Shown here piece by piece: positions 17,849 through 26,369 of a stretch of DNA of 64,000 nt. Source of the stretch: Thalassospira profundimaris WP0211. GTDB lineage: Bacteria > Pseudomonadota > Alphaproteobacteria > Rhodospirillales > Thalassospiraceae. How positions within the stretch are numbered: the first letter of the stretch is position 1; each line of letters begins with the position of its first letter. The DNA lies in the NCBI RefSeq assembly GCF_000300275.1, contig NZ_AMRN01000004.1:186001-250000 (forward strand), read 5' to 3'. The notes under the pieces are model-generated. The model was not told where the DNA came from, did no database searches, and saw nothing but the letters and a program-made list of their open reading frames with translations. The translations under genes were made by a program, and so were the position numbers.

Positions 17849-19053
17849 TCACACCAAACCGCAATTGCAGCCTGAAATCCGAGCCATCCATCTGGATGAT
17901 CAGCCGTATCGATCAGGCCAGAATTCTTGCCAAGCACCTCGCCGATCAGGATCGGCTGGTACGTTGGGACAGTTTTTGGCGCCATGACGGCACGGGTCTT
18001 ATCCGCCCGTCATCACGCCATGTCGGCACTGCACTTTGCAATATCCCGGGTCGCCACCTTCTGCCCGACTTGCTTGGACAAACGGCCCAAAAGCTTCGGT
18101 TACCAGCGCGCAATCTTTACTCTGATATTCCCCTGTCGCTGCTGGCCGCCTTTCAAATGCCGAACGCCGACATCCTGCATGGGCAGGGCAATTACAGCCT
18201 GCCTGCGATGCGTCGCGCAAAGGCACGCAATATGATCACGATTTCCGATGTCACCGGCCAACTGGCCGAAATACGCCATGTTCAGCTTGTCGGCGAATAT
18301 GCATCCCACGGTCGCACCCACCGCGAAATATCAAACTTCCTTGCCGCTCGGCGCACGGCAGAAGCCCGATTTGCCGATGCGGTATTTGCACCCTCGGATA
18401 CCGTCGCGGAAGGTCTGCAAAGAACTGGCATAGCACCTGACAAGATATATCTCGTCCCCTTCACATCACCCCATTGTCAGGCGCTATTGGATCGGAAACG
18501 TTTCGCGCCCGACGATACGGTCATCCGGCTTCTTTATGTTGGCAATCTGTCGCTCGCCAAGGGAACCGCCCATCTTCTGGCGGCTTGGACAACAATTCGC
18601 CGCCAGTTCCGCTTACGGGTCGAGCTTGCCCTGATCGGGGCAGCACAACCCTGTGCCAAGGGCCTGCTTTCAAATCTGCCCGACGGGGTGACGTGGTTTG
18701 GCCTCCTGCCGCACGATCAGGTTGCCAATCATATGTTGTCGGCTGATATCTTTGTCTTTCCCAGCCTGACAGAAGGCAGCAGCCTTGCCACCATGGAGGC
18801 GATGGCAGCCGGCTGTGCCGTCATCGCCACGTTCGATGCCGGAAGTCCGGTCATCAATCATCAAAGTGGTCTTATCATCCCGCCAAGGGATCAGGATGCG
18901 CTTGTAACGGCCGCGTCCACACTGATCACACAGCCGGAGATGCGCCGAACCATCGCCCAAAAGGCGCGAGATCAAATCGCCAGCGACCTTCGCGACACCT
19001 ATGGCACGCGGGTTGATCATGCATATGAAACCATCCTGTCACGCCATGGTTAG
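17845..19053 (+). CDS. Glycosyltransferase family 4 protein
   Basis: The 402-residue GT-B protein has its C-terminal donor-binding half clearly marked by LLYVGNLSLAKGTAHLL and FVFPSLTEGSSLATMEAMAAG, the latter containing the E-x7-E nucleotide-sugar motif. The acceptor-side half is less conserved, with VTGQLAEIRHVQLVGEY. It starts at the ATG of an ATGA overlap with the previous gene, so the in-frame GTG at 17839 is not needed. It probably adds one sugar of the polysaccharide repeat unit in the cytoplasm. Confidence 0.85.
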   Translation: MITPNRNCSLKSEPSIWMISRIDQARILAKHLADQDRLVRWDSFWRHDGTGLIRPSSRHVGTALCNIPGRHLLPDLLGQTAQKLRLPARNLYSDIPLSLLAAFQMPNADILHGQGNYSLPAMRRAKARNMITISDVTGQLAEIRHVQLVGEYASHGRTHREISNFLAARRTAEARFADAVFAPSDTVAEGLQRTGIAPDKIYLVPFTSPHCQALLDRKRFAPDDTVIRLLYVGNLSLAKGTAHLLAAWTTIRRQFRLRVELALIGAAQPCAKGLLSNLPDGVTWFGLLPHDQVANHMLSADIFVFPSLTEGSSLATMEAMAAGCAVIATFDAGSPVINHQSGLIIPPRDQDALVTAASTLITQPEMRRTIAQKARDQIASDLRDTYGTRVDHAYETILSRHG

Positions 19054-20200
19054 ATGGTCAGCCCTCATAAAATCAGCGTGCTCTCGCCTATATCCAATGT
19101 GGATGATCGGCGCCAATACGGTCGCGCGGCTGGGCGGCATGGCAATCCTTGTTCTGATCGGTCATGCCTATTCAGAGGCCGATCTCGGCACCTACTTCCA
19201 ATTGCTCGCCATGGTCGGTCTTGCGGTGACCGCGACGCAGGCTGGCAGTGGTCCACTTCTGGTACGAATGGCACAAAATAAGGCCTTCGGACAGGCCATG
19301 CATGTTGTCGGAACAAGGTTCCTGATTGCAGGATTGACCTCGACCCTGATCGTCAGAACAACCAGCGTTCCGGTTGCACAATATTGGCCACTAATCCTGA
19401 TCCCGTTTGCCGCCGCCCTCTCGCCCGACTGGATGATTACGGCCAAAACCCGCTTTTCACGGCTTGGCATGATTGCGGTTATTGGTCAGGGATGCGGGAT
19501 AATGGTGTCGGTTTGGGCGTGGCTTAGCCCTTCAGATTTGGCTCTTTACCTCATTGTGCCTGCGGTTTCTCTGGCAAGCCTTGCGCTTGCAACAGCATTT
19601 GCATTTGAACAATCACCAAGTCATTCCACCATCGCCGCACCAACGAATAGGGGCAGCGCATTTGGTCTCGTCGGCTTTACCCTGCTCGCCGGGTTCGTGC
19701 CAAATCTCGACTTTGTCCTGTTGGGCACAGACAGCGATCCGCTGTTTCTGGCCCAACGCGTTTTCCTGTTTTGCGCCGGCCTGATTGCGGCCATTACCTC
19801 AACCCTGTTTGCCAAAAACGAGGTGGGCCAAATACGTGACATCTGGCTTTTGGCACCAATGGTATTGATCGCAGGCCTGCTGTTGTTCCTGCCAGGCAAA
19901 TTGGCCGATCTATTCTTTGCCAGCCCGTCAGATGATCTGATCACGGTCCTTCAGGTTGGTGCAGCTTGGCCGGTATTGATGGCGTTCATCGCCCGACAAA
20001 TCCTGATCTTGCAGGAAATATCAGCGGTAAAATGGCTGGGCTGGGGATGCCTTGCGCTGATGATCATCTCGGCATTCGCCATGCCGCCCCGCGACCCCGC
20101 ACCCGACATCATGATGCTGATCGAAGTCCGCCTGGCCTGTCTGGTTCTGATCCTGCTGGCCTGCCAAAAAGTCGCAACAAGACGGCAGGTCATGGCATGA
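19046..20200 (+). CDS. Wzx-like polysaccharide flippase / membrane protein
   Basis: The 384-residue protein has about ten to eleven hydrophobic segments and the feel of the MOP/PST superfamily (GANTVARLGGMAILVLIGH, then GTYFQLLAMVGLAVTATQAG near the N-terminus). The inferred role is to flip undecaprenyl-linked repeat units across the inner membrane. Sequence similarity is weak by eye, as is normal for Wzx. The ATG at 19046 overlaps the end of the upstream GT4 gene by eight bases and is preferred to the ATG-less extension starting at 19001. Confidence 0.7.
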   Translation: MVRWSALIKSACSRLYPMWMIGANTVARLGGMAILVLIGHAYSEADLGTYFQLLAMVGLAVTATQAGSGPLLVRMAQNKAFGQAMHVVGTRFLIAGLTSTLIVRTTSVPVAQYWPLILIPFAAALSPDWMITAKTRFSRLGMIAVIGQGCGIMVSVWAWLSPSDLALYLIVPAVSLASLALATAFAFEQSPSHSTIAAPTNRGSAFGLVGFTLLAGFVPNLDFVLLGTDSDPLFLAQRVFLFCAGLIAAITSTLFAKNEVGQIRDIWLLAPMVLIAGLLLFLPGKLADLFFASPSDDLITVLQVGAAWPVLMAFIARQILILQEISAVKWLGWGCLALMIISAFAMPPRDPAPDIMMLIEVRLACLVLILLACQKVATRRQVMA

Positions 20201-20940
20201 CGAAACTGACCACCACCATCACCAACAATAAGCTGATCAAAGGCCAATATGGTGACATCGCGTTTGGCCCGTGGGGTCTGGAATGTTCGGACCAGCGTTC
20301 CTTTGTGACACTCACCGACCAACCGCGAAACGCCAAACAGATCAGCGATGTCTGGCACCTTTCCGGGGGGCGAATACGTATCGCGTACGAAACCCGTAAG
20401 CCCACGCCAAACACAATCGGGCTTAAGCTACGCATTCGGGCACTCGACGATATCCTGCTGCAAGATGCCGTCATCCGGCTGGCTTTCGACAAAACCGCCA
20501 TCAAACACGGGCGCATCGCAAACAAAACAGTTCACCACACCAACAGCGACAAATACCGTCTTTATCCGACCAATAAGGCCGCACTGATCGGACAAGATGG
20601 CACAACCATATCCGTGAGTTTGGATCACGCCGATGGGGCGGGCCGCTTTGATCCCTACATGTATCTGCGCGATCGCGACGATCACTGGATCATTCATGCC
20701 CGCCTGCTGCCAAGTGATCCGGTTGATCAGGTCTGGCTGCGCTGGGCAAACCGTTTCTTCACGCTATCGGCACCGGGTTGGCTTTCAGCTTTGCTCTGGC
20801 GCATGCCACCTCTCAAAAGGCTGATCTGGCGTTTGCGCGAACGCATGGGCCGTCACTGTCCGGAAATTCAGGCCGTCCCCTTGAACTGCCTCAAAGCAGG
20901 TCAGTCCTTGTCGATGGAGGTGACATGTCACCTTCATTAG
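20197..20940 (+). CDS. Unknown protein of the polysaccharide operon
   Basis: The 247-residue protein is coupled by an ATGA overlap to the flippase gene, which fixes the start despite an open frame reaching back to 19966. It is beta-rich by composition, with no signal peptide and no clear membrane segment. Features that can be seen are FDPYMYLRDRDDHWIIHARLLP near the middle and a basic segment PPLKRLIWRLRERMGRHCPE near the C-terminus. I do not recognise a family. Context suggests polysaccharide assembly or modification. It overlaps the next gene by 16 bases. Confidence 0.6.
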   Translation: MTKLTTTITNNKLIKGQYGDIAFGPWGLECSDQRSFVTLTDQPRNAKQISDVWHLSGGRIRIAYETRKPTPNTIGLKLRIRALDDILLQDAVIRLAFDKTAIKHGRIANKTVHHTNSDKYRLYPTNKAALIGQDGTTISVSLDHADGAGRFDPYMYLRDRDDHWIIHARLLPSDPVDQVWLRWANRFFTLSAPGWLSALLWRMPPLKRLIWRLRERMGRHCPEIQAVPLNCLKAGQSLSMEVTCHLH

Positions 20941-22442
20941 GCCAGGACGCGCTTCGCAACCGTTGCCAAAATCTGGCCAAGCGGATTGCAGACGATCTTG
21001 CAACACGTCAACTGACGACTGGGCAGTTTGAACAGCCGGACTTTTACGCCAAGGCCTTTGCCGTCAATCTCTGGACGCGGATTGATCCTGTTAAATTTGG
21101 CCCCAATATCGCCCGCGCCCTTCCTGCCTTAAAATCAGAGCCACGCGATAAAACCTGGCACCGCGAATTCATCGAATATGCGTTGCTGGATACTCTGGGC
21201 CTGTCATCGGATACCATCACCGACATCCTTCGGGGTACGAAACCGCAACGTCCCGATGTCGCCAACTGGCAGATACTTGGGCTGATCAAGCGACAGAAAC
21301 GAAATGCTGGACTAACCGCAAAGCTCCTCAACCACGCCCATTTCGGGTTCATCTTGCTTCGCTATTGGCGTGCACCGGTTTTCATGGATCGACCAGACTG
21401 CTTCTCCGCACAATACCACGCCTTTTGCACAGCACTTCTGTCTGACAGTCCCAATAAACGGCATCAACGCATTGCCAACCGGGCCACCGAAATGCTGGGA
21501 CAACTTGCTGGCACCCATGGATTTGTCAATCTGCTCGGACGTGGTGCTGGGCAAAGTTTTGGCGCGACCTGCGGGCTTTATGTGTTGCTTAAAACCGGCT
21601 ACCCCAACGAAGCTGATGCAATCCTGCATCGGCTGGAAGATGCTGTTCTCACGGCAGGGGAACTGCCGCTCAACCTGCTCGCCCCTCTGCCCTTGCCCGA
21701 AAACCCCAGCCCCGAAAATCCACAAACACCCGGGTGGTACAGCTATAACCGCCTCGATGATTACCTCGCCTTTGCAGGCTATTGGCTGCTGAAGGCCTCG
21801 CAACTGCCAGCACCAAAACACATCCGTTCACCCGCATCGGAAACCGCCTCGAACGACATAGTCACCCAGTTTTCATCCTCGTACTATCACGCGCAAATGA
21901 CGCTTTGTGGCCGACAGAATTTTGATGTCTCCGGTACCCCCGTCATTGTTTCGGGCCAAGGAAAATCTGCCCGCATCTTCCTTCCACCAACCGGCGGCGA
22001 ACAGGATGCAGCAAGCCTTTATAATCAAGCCTCAAACCCGCTTCCGGCCATTGGCGAGACAGAATTCTCCCGCTTTCTTCAAACCCGCCAGATATCTGAC
22101 AACAAGATTGATGTAAGCTTCGAGCTTGCCGATATTGTTGGTCATCGAGCAATCGAATTTCAAAACGCCCGCGTCATCATCTCAGATCAAATTCCCAGTC
22201 ACGATCCGGGAAAAGTTGATCTTTTCCGAATTTTGATTGATGGCAAAATTGAACTGTTTCAGATCGCGGAAGACACCATCATCTGTCGCGAACTCGGAAT
22301 AACGCTAACTGCGAACGCCCCGCTTCAAATGATCCCACAAGCAACATTCAGCGCTGCTGGTCCGGCAACACGGATCAGTGCGAAGACAGGGCAAGGGCAT
22401 AGCGCCACTCTGACCATTTCATGGAGAGATTCTGATGCGTGA
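20925..22442 (+). CDS. Unknown large protein of the polysaccharide operon, toroid-like N-terminal half
   Basis: The 505-residue protein starts at an ATG with GGAGG four bases upstream, inside the end of the previous gene. The first ~330 residues are helical (for example NWQILGLIKRQKRNAGLTAK and YNRLDDYLAFAGYWLLKASQ). The last ~170 are beta-rich (GTPVIVSGQGKSARIFLPPTGG onward). That helical-then-beta layout is like alginate lyase or heparinase II/III proteins, but no catalytic His/Tyr motif was recognised and there is no signal peptide. The call is therefore structural only; a role in the polysaccharide pathway is inferred from the operon. Confidence 0.55.
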   Translation: MSPSLGQDALRNRCQNLAKRIADDLATRQLTTGQFEQPDFYAKAFAVNLWTRIDPVKFGPNIARALPALKSEPRDKTWHREFIEYALLDTLGLSSDTITDILRGTKPQRPDVANWQILGLIKRQKRNAGLTAKLLNHAHFGFILLRYWRAPVFMDRPDCFSAQYHAFCTALLSDSPNKRHQRIANRATEMLGQLAGTHGFVNLLGRGAGQSFGATCGLYVLLKTGYPNEADAILHRLEDAVLTAGELPLNLLAPLPLPENPSPENPQTPGWYSYNRLDDYLAFAGYWLLKASQLPAPKHIRSPASETASNDIVTQFSSSYYHAQMTLCGRQNFDVSGTPVIVSGQGKSARIFLPPTGGEQDAASLYNQASNPLPAIGETEFSRFLQTRQISDNKIDVSFELADIVGHRAIEFQNARVIISDQIPSHDPGKVDLFRILIDGKIELFQIAEDTIICRELGITLTANAPLQMIPQATFSAAGPATRISAKTGQGHSATLTISWRDSDA

Positions 22443-23187
22443 TCCGATCACCATCATCACGACCGTGCGCGATGGCGACGCCTATCTGGATCGCTATTTC
22501 GGCAATCTGCGACAGATACTCGGCCCCGGTGATCATGTGGTCATCGTCGATGATGGTTCAACCACACCCCTTACAACACCATCGGACTGGCACAACGATC
22601 CGCGTCTGACAGTCCTTCATCCCGGCAAGATTGGACGCGGCGTTGCACTTAACCTCGCCATTGAAAACAGCCCGGCCGATCTAATTGCCATTCAGGATAT
22701 CGATGATCTTTCCCTGCCTGATCGGCTGGATCGGCAAGTTGCCGTGATTTCCAATGACCACAATCAACTTGTCTTCACGCGCGCCATGTCCGACCCTTGG
22801 CGACCGACTTTGGCGGCCTTAAAGCATTTTTCACCCGCACGGCTTTATTTCAGCAATCCACTGCATCATTCGTCACTTGCCATGCATCGCTCTGTCTGGG
22901 CGCGTGCTGGTGGTTATGCGACGGATTTGCCCTGCTGCATTGATCTGGATTTTTATCTGCGCGCCTGCTGCGTTGCCAAGGCTCGCATCAGTCGGCTAAG
23001 CATGCCCCTGATCGAGCGTACCCTTGATCCGGGCACCCGCCATTTCGCAAGGATACCAAACGCACTTTATCAGAAAACACGTGTTTCCGTTCTTGCGCGT
23101 TACCGACCTGACCTGCCTTGGTCTATCTGGCTGGCAACTGCCAAACTCCGCGAGTTGCAATTGTTTTCGGCAAAGGACGTTCGATGA
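22435..23187 (+). CDS. Glycosyltransferase family 2 protein
   Basis: The 250-residue protein is a GT-A enzyme. ITTVRDGDAYLDRYFGNL and VVIVDDGSTT form the nucleotide-binding strand, and IAIQDIDDLSLPDRL contains the DxD metal/donor motif. It lacks membrane segments, so it acts as a soluble or peripheral transferase. It overlaps the unknown gene upstream by eight bases and the GT4 gene downstream by four, keeping it within the same operon. Confidence 0.87.
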   Translation: MRDPITIITTVRDGDAYLDRYFGNLRQILGPGDHVVIVDDGSTTPLTTPSDWHNDPRLTVLHPGKIGRGVALNLAIENSPADLIAIQDIDDLSLPDRLDRQVAVISNDHNQLVFTRAMSDPWRPTLAALKHFSPARLYFSNPLHHSSLAMHRSVWARAGGYATDLPCCIDLDFYLRACCVAKARISRLSMPLIERTLDPGTRHFARIPNALYQKTRVSVLARYRPDLPWSIWLATAKLRELQLFSAKDVR

Positions 23188-24284
23188 CCAGCCACCCGAA
23201 AGTCATCGCCATGGTTCACTTGCCGCCGCCCATGCACGGGGCGGCCCAAATGAACCGGATTGCCATCGACGCCTTGGCAAAAGACTTTGATTTGCATGTC
23301 ATTGAAATGCGCTTTGCCCGGACATTGTCCGAGGTAAATCGATTTTCGCTGCGCAAGATCGGGTTGGCGGTTTGCTTGTTGCTGCGCCTGATCCGGGCAT
23401 TGCCACGCGTCAAGGCGCTTTACATCTGCTTTGCGCCAAGTGGTTTCGCCTATTACCGCGATTGCCTGTATGTGCTTCTGGCCAAGCTTTTTCATGTGCA
23501 TTCAATCCTGCACCTGCATGGTCGCGGTCTTCCCGAAATGCGAAGATCAAAATGGTCTGAATTGCTTCAGAAGACGGTTTTTAAAGGGCAGACCGTCATC
23601 CTGCTCGGCGAGAGCTTGCGCACAGAAATCGAAGGCCTTGATTGCAAGTCTGCCATCATCTCCAACTGCCTCGATGATAGTGCCTTCATCGGCCCAGCCA
23701 CCAAACAATGGGTGCCCCATGATCCGATCCGGCTTTTATGGCTGTCCAACCTGTTTCGGGCCAAAGGCATCGAAACCCTGCTTGCTGCCTGTGAGATCCT
23801 GCGCGCGCAAGGTGTCGCTTGCGATTTGACGATTGCCGGGGCCGAAGGCGACATCGGCAAAGCCGAACTCGCCACATTACTTGAAAAATATCACATGCAC
23901 TCAGCAACGACTTATTTGGGACCAGTTTCCGATCCTGAACGGCACGATGCATTTGAAAACTCCGACCTCTTCATCTTTCCCAGCCACTATCCCAACGAAG
24001 CCCAACCGCTTGTCGTACTCGAAGCGATGGCGGCCAATGTGCCGGTGATCACAAGTAACATCGCAACCCTGCCCGAGTTTGTCCGGGACGGTGAAACCGG
24101 GCGACTTTGCCCGCCAAAAGCCCCGGAACAATTGGCAAATGCGATTATCAAAGCGATCGGTGCGCCGGAGACAACAACCGCAATCCGCGATGCAGCCTAT
24201 CAGATGTGCCGACAGAACTTCCGTCAAGACAGGTTTGCCGAAAAACTGCGCCAACGGGTTCACAGCATTGTCGAAAATCACTGA
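23184..24284 (+). CDS. Glycosyltransferase family 4 protein (last gene of the operon)
   Basis: The 366-residue GT-B enzyme has an acceptor loop PPPMHGAAQMNRIAIDAL and a donor-binding half with LLWLSNLFRAKGIETLL and FPSHYPNEAQPLVVLEAMAAN, which contains the E-x7-E motif. The ATG overlaps the stop of the GT2 gene (ATGA), so earlier in-frame starts are discarded. It ends the rightward polysaccharide operon; no strong terminator is visible before the next gene, which starts about 60 bases later. Confidence 0.87.
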   Translation: MTSHPKVIAMVHLPPPMHGAAQMNRIAIDALAKDFDLHVIEMRFARTLSEVNRFSLRKIGLAVCLLLRLIRALPRVKALYICFAPSGFAYYRDCLYVLLAKLFHVHSILHLHGRGLPEMRRSKWSELLQKTVFKGQTVILLGESLRTEIEGLDCKSAIISNCLDDSAFIGPATKQWVPHDPIRLLWLSNLFRAKGIETLLAACEILRAQGVACDLTIAGAEGDIGKAELATLLEKYHMHSATTYLGPVSDPERHDAFENSDLFIFPSHYPNEAQPLVVLEAMAANVPVITSNIATLPEFVRDGETGRLCPPKAPEQLANAIIKAIGAPETTTAIRDAAYQMCRQNFRQDRFAEKLRQRVHSIVENH

Positions 24285-24346
24285 CGTGCCGTGGGTGATT
24301 GCGTACCATCAACACCAACGGCAAACGCATGAACAGGATGGCCAGA

Positions 24347-24715
24347 ATGGATCGGGACGAATTCAACGCCTTTTGCAAGTCCCTGCCGCAGACAACCCAC
24401 GTTGTTCAGTGGGGTGGCGCGGATGTCTGGAAAGTCGGCGGCAAGGTGTTCGCGATTGGTGGCTGGGCCACAAATGAGACATTGGGTGTCACATTCAAGA
24501 CATCCGAGATCGGCTATGAAGTCTTGAAAGACATGCCCGGTCTGCGTCCTGCGCCCTATCTGGCATCGCGTGGCATGAAGTGGATTCAGCACTACGATAC
24601 GCCGGGCTTGAGCGATGATGACCTGAAGGACCACTTAAAAAGCTCGCACCGCATTGTCGCCAAGGGTTTGACGAAAAAGCGGCAACGCGAGCTTGATCTT
24701 TATCAGGACGAATAG
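24347..24715 (+). CDS. MmcQ/YjbR family protein
   Basis: The 122-residue protein is of the small YjbR/MmcQ (DUF419) type: FNAFCKSLPQTTHVVQWGGA at the N-terminus, then WKVGGKVFAIGGW, and the C-terminal DDDLKDHLKSSHRIVAKGL. The fold resembles a CyaY-like domain, often described as DNA-binding-like, with unclear function. I chose the ATG at 24347 because AGGA lies eight bases before it and family members begin at this point; in-frame ATGs at 24329 and 24338 are alternatives. It converges on the UDP-sugar dehydrogenase gene with a ten-base gap. Confidence 0.82.
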   Translation: MDRDEFNAFCKSLPQTTHVVQWGGADVWKVGGKVFAIGGWATNETLGVTFKTSEIGYEVLKDMPGLRPAPYLASRGMKWIQHYDTPGLSDDDLKDHLKSSHRIVAKGLTKKRQRELDLYQDE

Positions 24716-24725
24716 TTTTGCAGGC

Positions 24726-26015
24726 TTAAAGACGCCAAAGGTCAATACCGGTCGGCACAGCATCACGCGGCAAAACCGCACGTACATCGGCAACAAAGCC
24801 CTTGCCATCCTTAAGCAAGCCGCTGACGAGCGGCCAACCCTTGGCAACATATTCCTTGTGCGACACGGCCAAAACAACCGCATCGGCGGGTTCCAAGCAA
24901 CTGTCCGAGCAAAGCTTCAAGCCATCAAATTCGTGTGCCACTTCGCCCGCATCGGCGTGCACGTCATGGACCTGCACAGTGACACCGGCCTCTTCGAGCG
25001 ACCGAACGATATCAATCACACGCGTATTGCGAATATCAGGGACGTCTTCCTTAAACGTCAGTCCTAGCACCGTCACGGTCGGGTTCTTGGTTGCGCCTTC
25101 ACGCAGCAATGCCCGGATGACCTTGTTGGCCACCACATCGCCCATGCCGTCATTAACCCGACGACCGGCCAGGACCACTTGCGGGTAATAGCCAAGCTCT
25201 TCGGACTTATGGGTCAGGTAATAGGGGTCAACACCGATGCAATGACCGCCGACAAGGCCCGGCGTGAATTTCAGGAAGTTCCATTTGGTTCCGGCAGCTT
25301 CAAGCACGTCACGGGTGTCGATGCCTGCACGGTCAAAGATCAGCGACAATTCGTTCATCAGTGCAATGTTCAAATCGCGCTGGGTGTTTTCAATCACTTT
25401 CGCCGCCTCGGCTGCCTTGATGGTTGGCGCCTTGTGAATGCCAGCGGTCACCACACTGCCGTAGATATCAGCGACAATATCCAAGGTCGCTTGATCCTGA
25501 CCCGAAACAACCTTGGTAATGGTGGTAAAGCGATGTTCGCGATCACCCGGGTTAATACGTTCCGGAGAATAACCCACCGTAAAATCACTGCCCGATTTCA
25601 GACCCGAAAGTTCTTCTAGGATCGGAACACATTCCTCTTCGGTCGCCCCCGGATAAACCGTGCTTTCGTAAACAACGATGTCGCCCTTTTTAAGGATGGC
25701 GCCAACGGTTTTCGACGCGGAGCGCAGCGGCGACAGATCCGGACGGTTGGAACTGTCGATCGGTGTCGGCACGGTTACGATATGGAAATCGGCTTGCGCA
25801 AGATCCTCGGCGTCAGCTGTCAACAAAAGATCGGCTGCGGCAAGTTCATGGTCATCGACTTCGCCGGTCGCGTCATGTCCCGCTTTAAGCTGGGCAATGC
25901 GCGCCTGATTGATATCAAAGGCAACAGTGCGACCACACGATGCGCCAAATGCAACCGCCACCGGCAATCCGACATAGCCCAACCCGATAACTGAAATCTT
26001 GCGCCCGTGGCTCAT
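24726..26015 (-). CDS. UDP-N-acetylhexosamine 6-dehydrogenase-type nucleotide sugar dehydrogenase (TviB/WbpA-like)
   Basis: The 429-residue enzyme oxidises C6 of a nucleotide sugar twice using NAD to give a uronic acid donor. The N-terminal Rossmann motif is VIGLGYVGLPVAVAFG (residues 8-23); the central dimerisation helix contains AEAAKVIENTQRDLNIALMN; the catalytic cysteine is in VGGHCIGVDPYYLTHK; the C-terminal domain has VLGLTFKEDVPDIRNTR. The sequence style suggests an N-acetylated substrate (TviB/WbpA type) rather than UDP-glucose. The ATG at 26015 with AAGG upstream begins the family's normal N-terminus. It completes the polysaccharide locus by supplying acidic sugar. Confidence 0.88.
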   Translation of the reverse strand: MSHGRKISVIGLGYVGLPVAVAFGASCGRTVAFDINQARIAQLKAGHDATGEVDDHELAAADLLLTADAEDLAQADFHIVTVPTPIDSSNRPDLSPLRSASKTVGAILKKGDIVVYESTVYPGATEEECVPILEELSGLKSGSDFTVGYSPERINPGDREHRFTTITKVVSGQDQATLDIVADIYGSVVTAGIHKAPTIKAAEAAKVIENTQRDLNIALMNELSLIFDRAGIDTRDVLEAAGTKWNFLKFTPGLVGGHCIGVDPYYLTHKSEELGYYPQVVLAGRRVNDGMGDVVANKVIRALLREGATKNPTVTVLGLTFKEDVPDIRNTRVIDIVRSLEEAGVTVQVHDVHADAGEVAHEFDGLKLCSDSCLEPADAVVLAVSHKEYVAKGWPLVSGLLKDGKGFVADVRAVLPRDAVPTGIDLWRL

Positions 26016-26369
26016 TGGAAAAACCTTGCAAACAACGTGGTTGCCGATTAGTAGACAGCCGACCATGCCCCGTCAATTGCTAAGCTCTTTATTGCGAAGG
26101 AGACAGCCCTTGTGCACTTTGTCTTCCTAGCCTTTGGCTGTCTTGCTGCTATTCACCAGTCAAGACCAGCAATGCCACCAATACGGGTAGTTTTCCTCTT
26201 TATCCCTTTGAAGGCCGAAAGCAAGGATTACGTCCGACTTGGACAAGGAAATAATATGCTTTTTGATGCAGAATGGTCCGTGTCCTGCGCGAGCCTAACC
26301 TGCCATCGCTGCAATCAACAGCGATAGCATCAATCTAACGTCATAGATTTCATACTTCAGGCGACAGGA
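26016..26369. other. Intergenic region without a supported gene
   Basis: This 354-base stretch lies upstream of the dehydrogenase gene and downstream of phaC. A 71-codon frame from a GTG at 26112 has an AAGGAG-like site but reads as low-complexity protein with several rare features, so I do not call it. No terminator with a clear stem and T-run and no recognisable promoter pair was found by eye. Confidence 0.5.

Noticed and set aside
26112-26327. 71-codon frame with AAGGAG upstream of a GTG
   Set aside because: No convincing protein pattern, odd amino-acid use, and no operon link; treated as intergenic.
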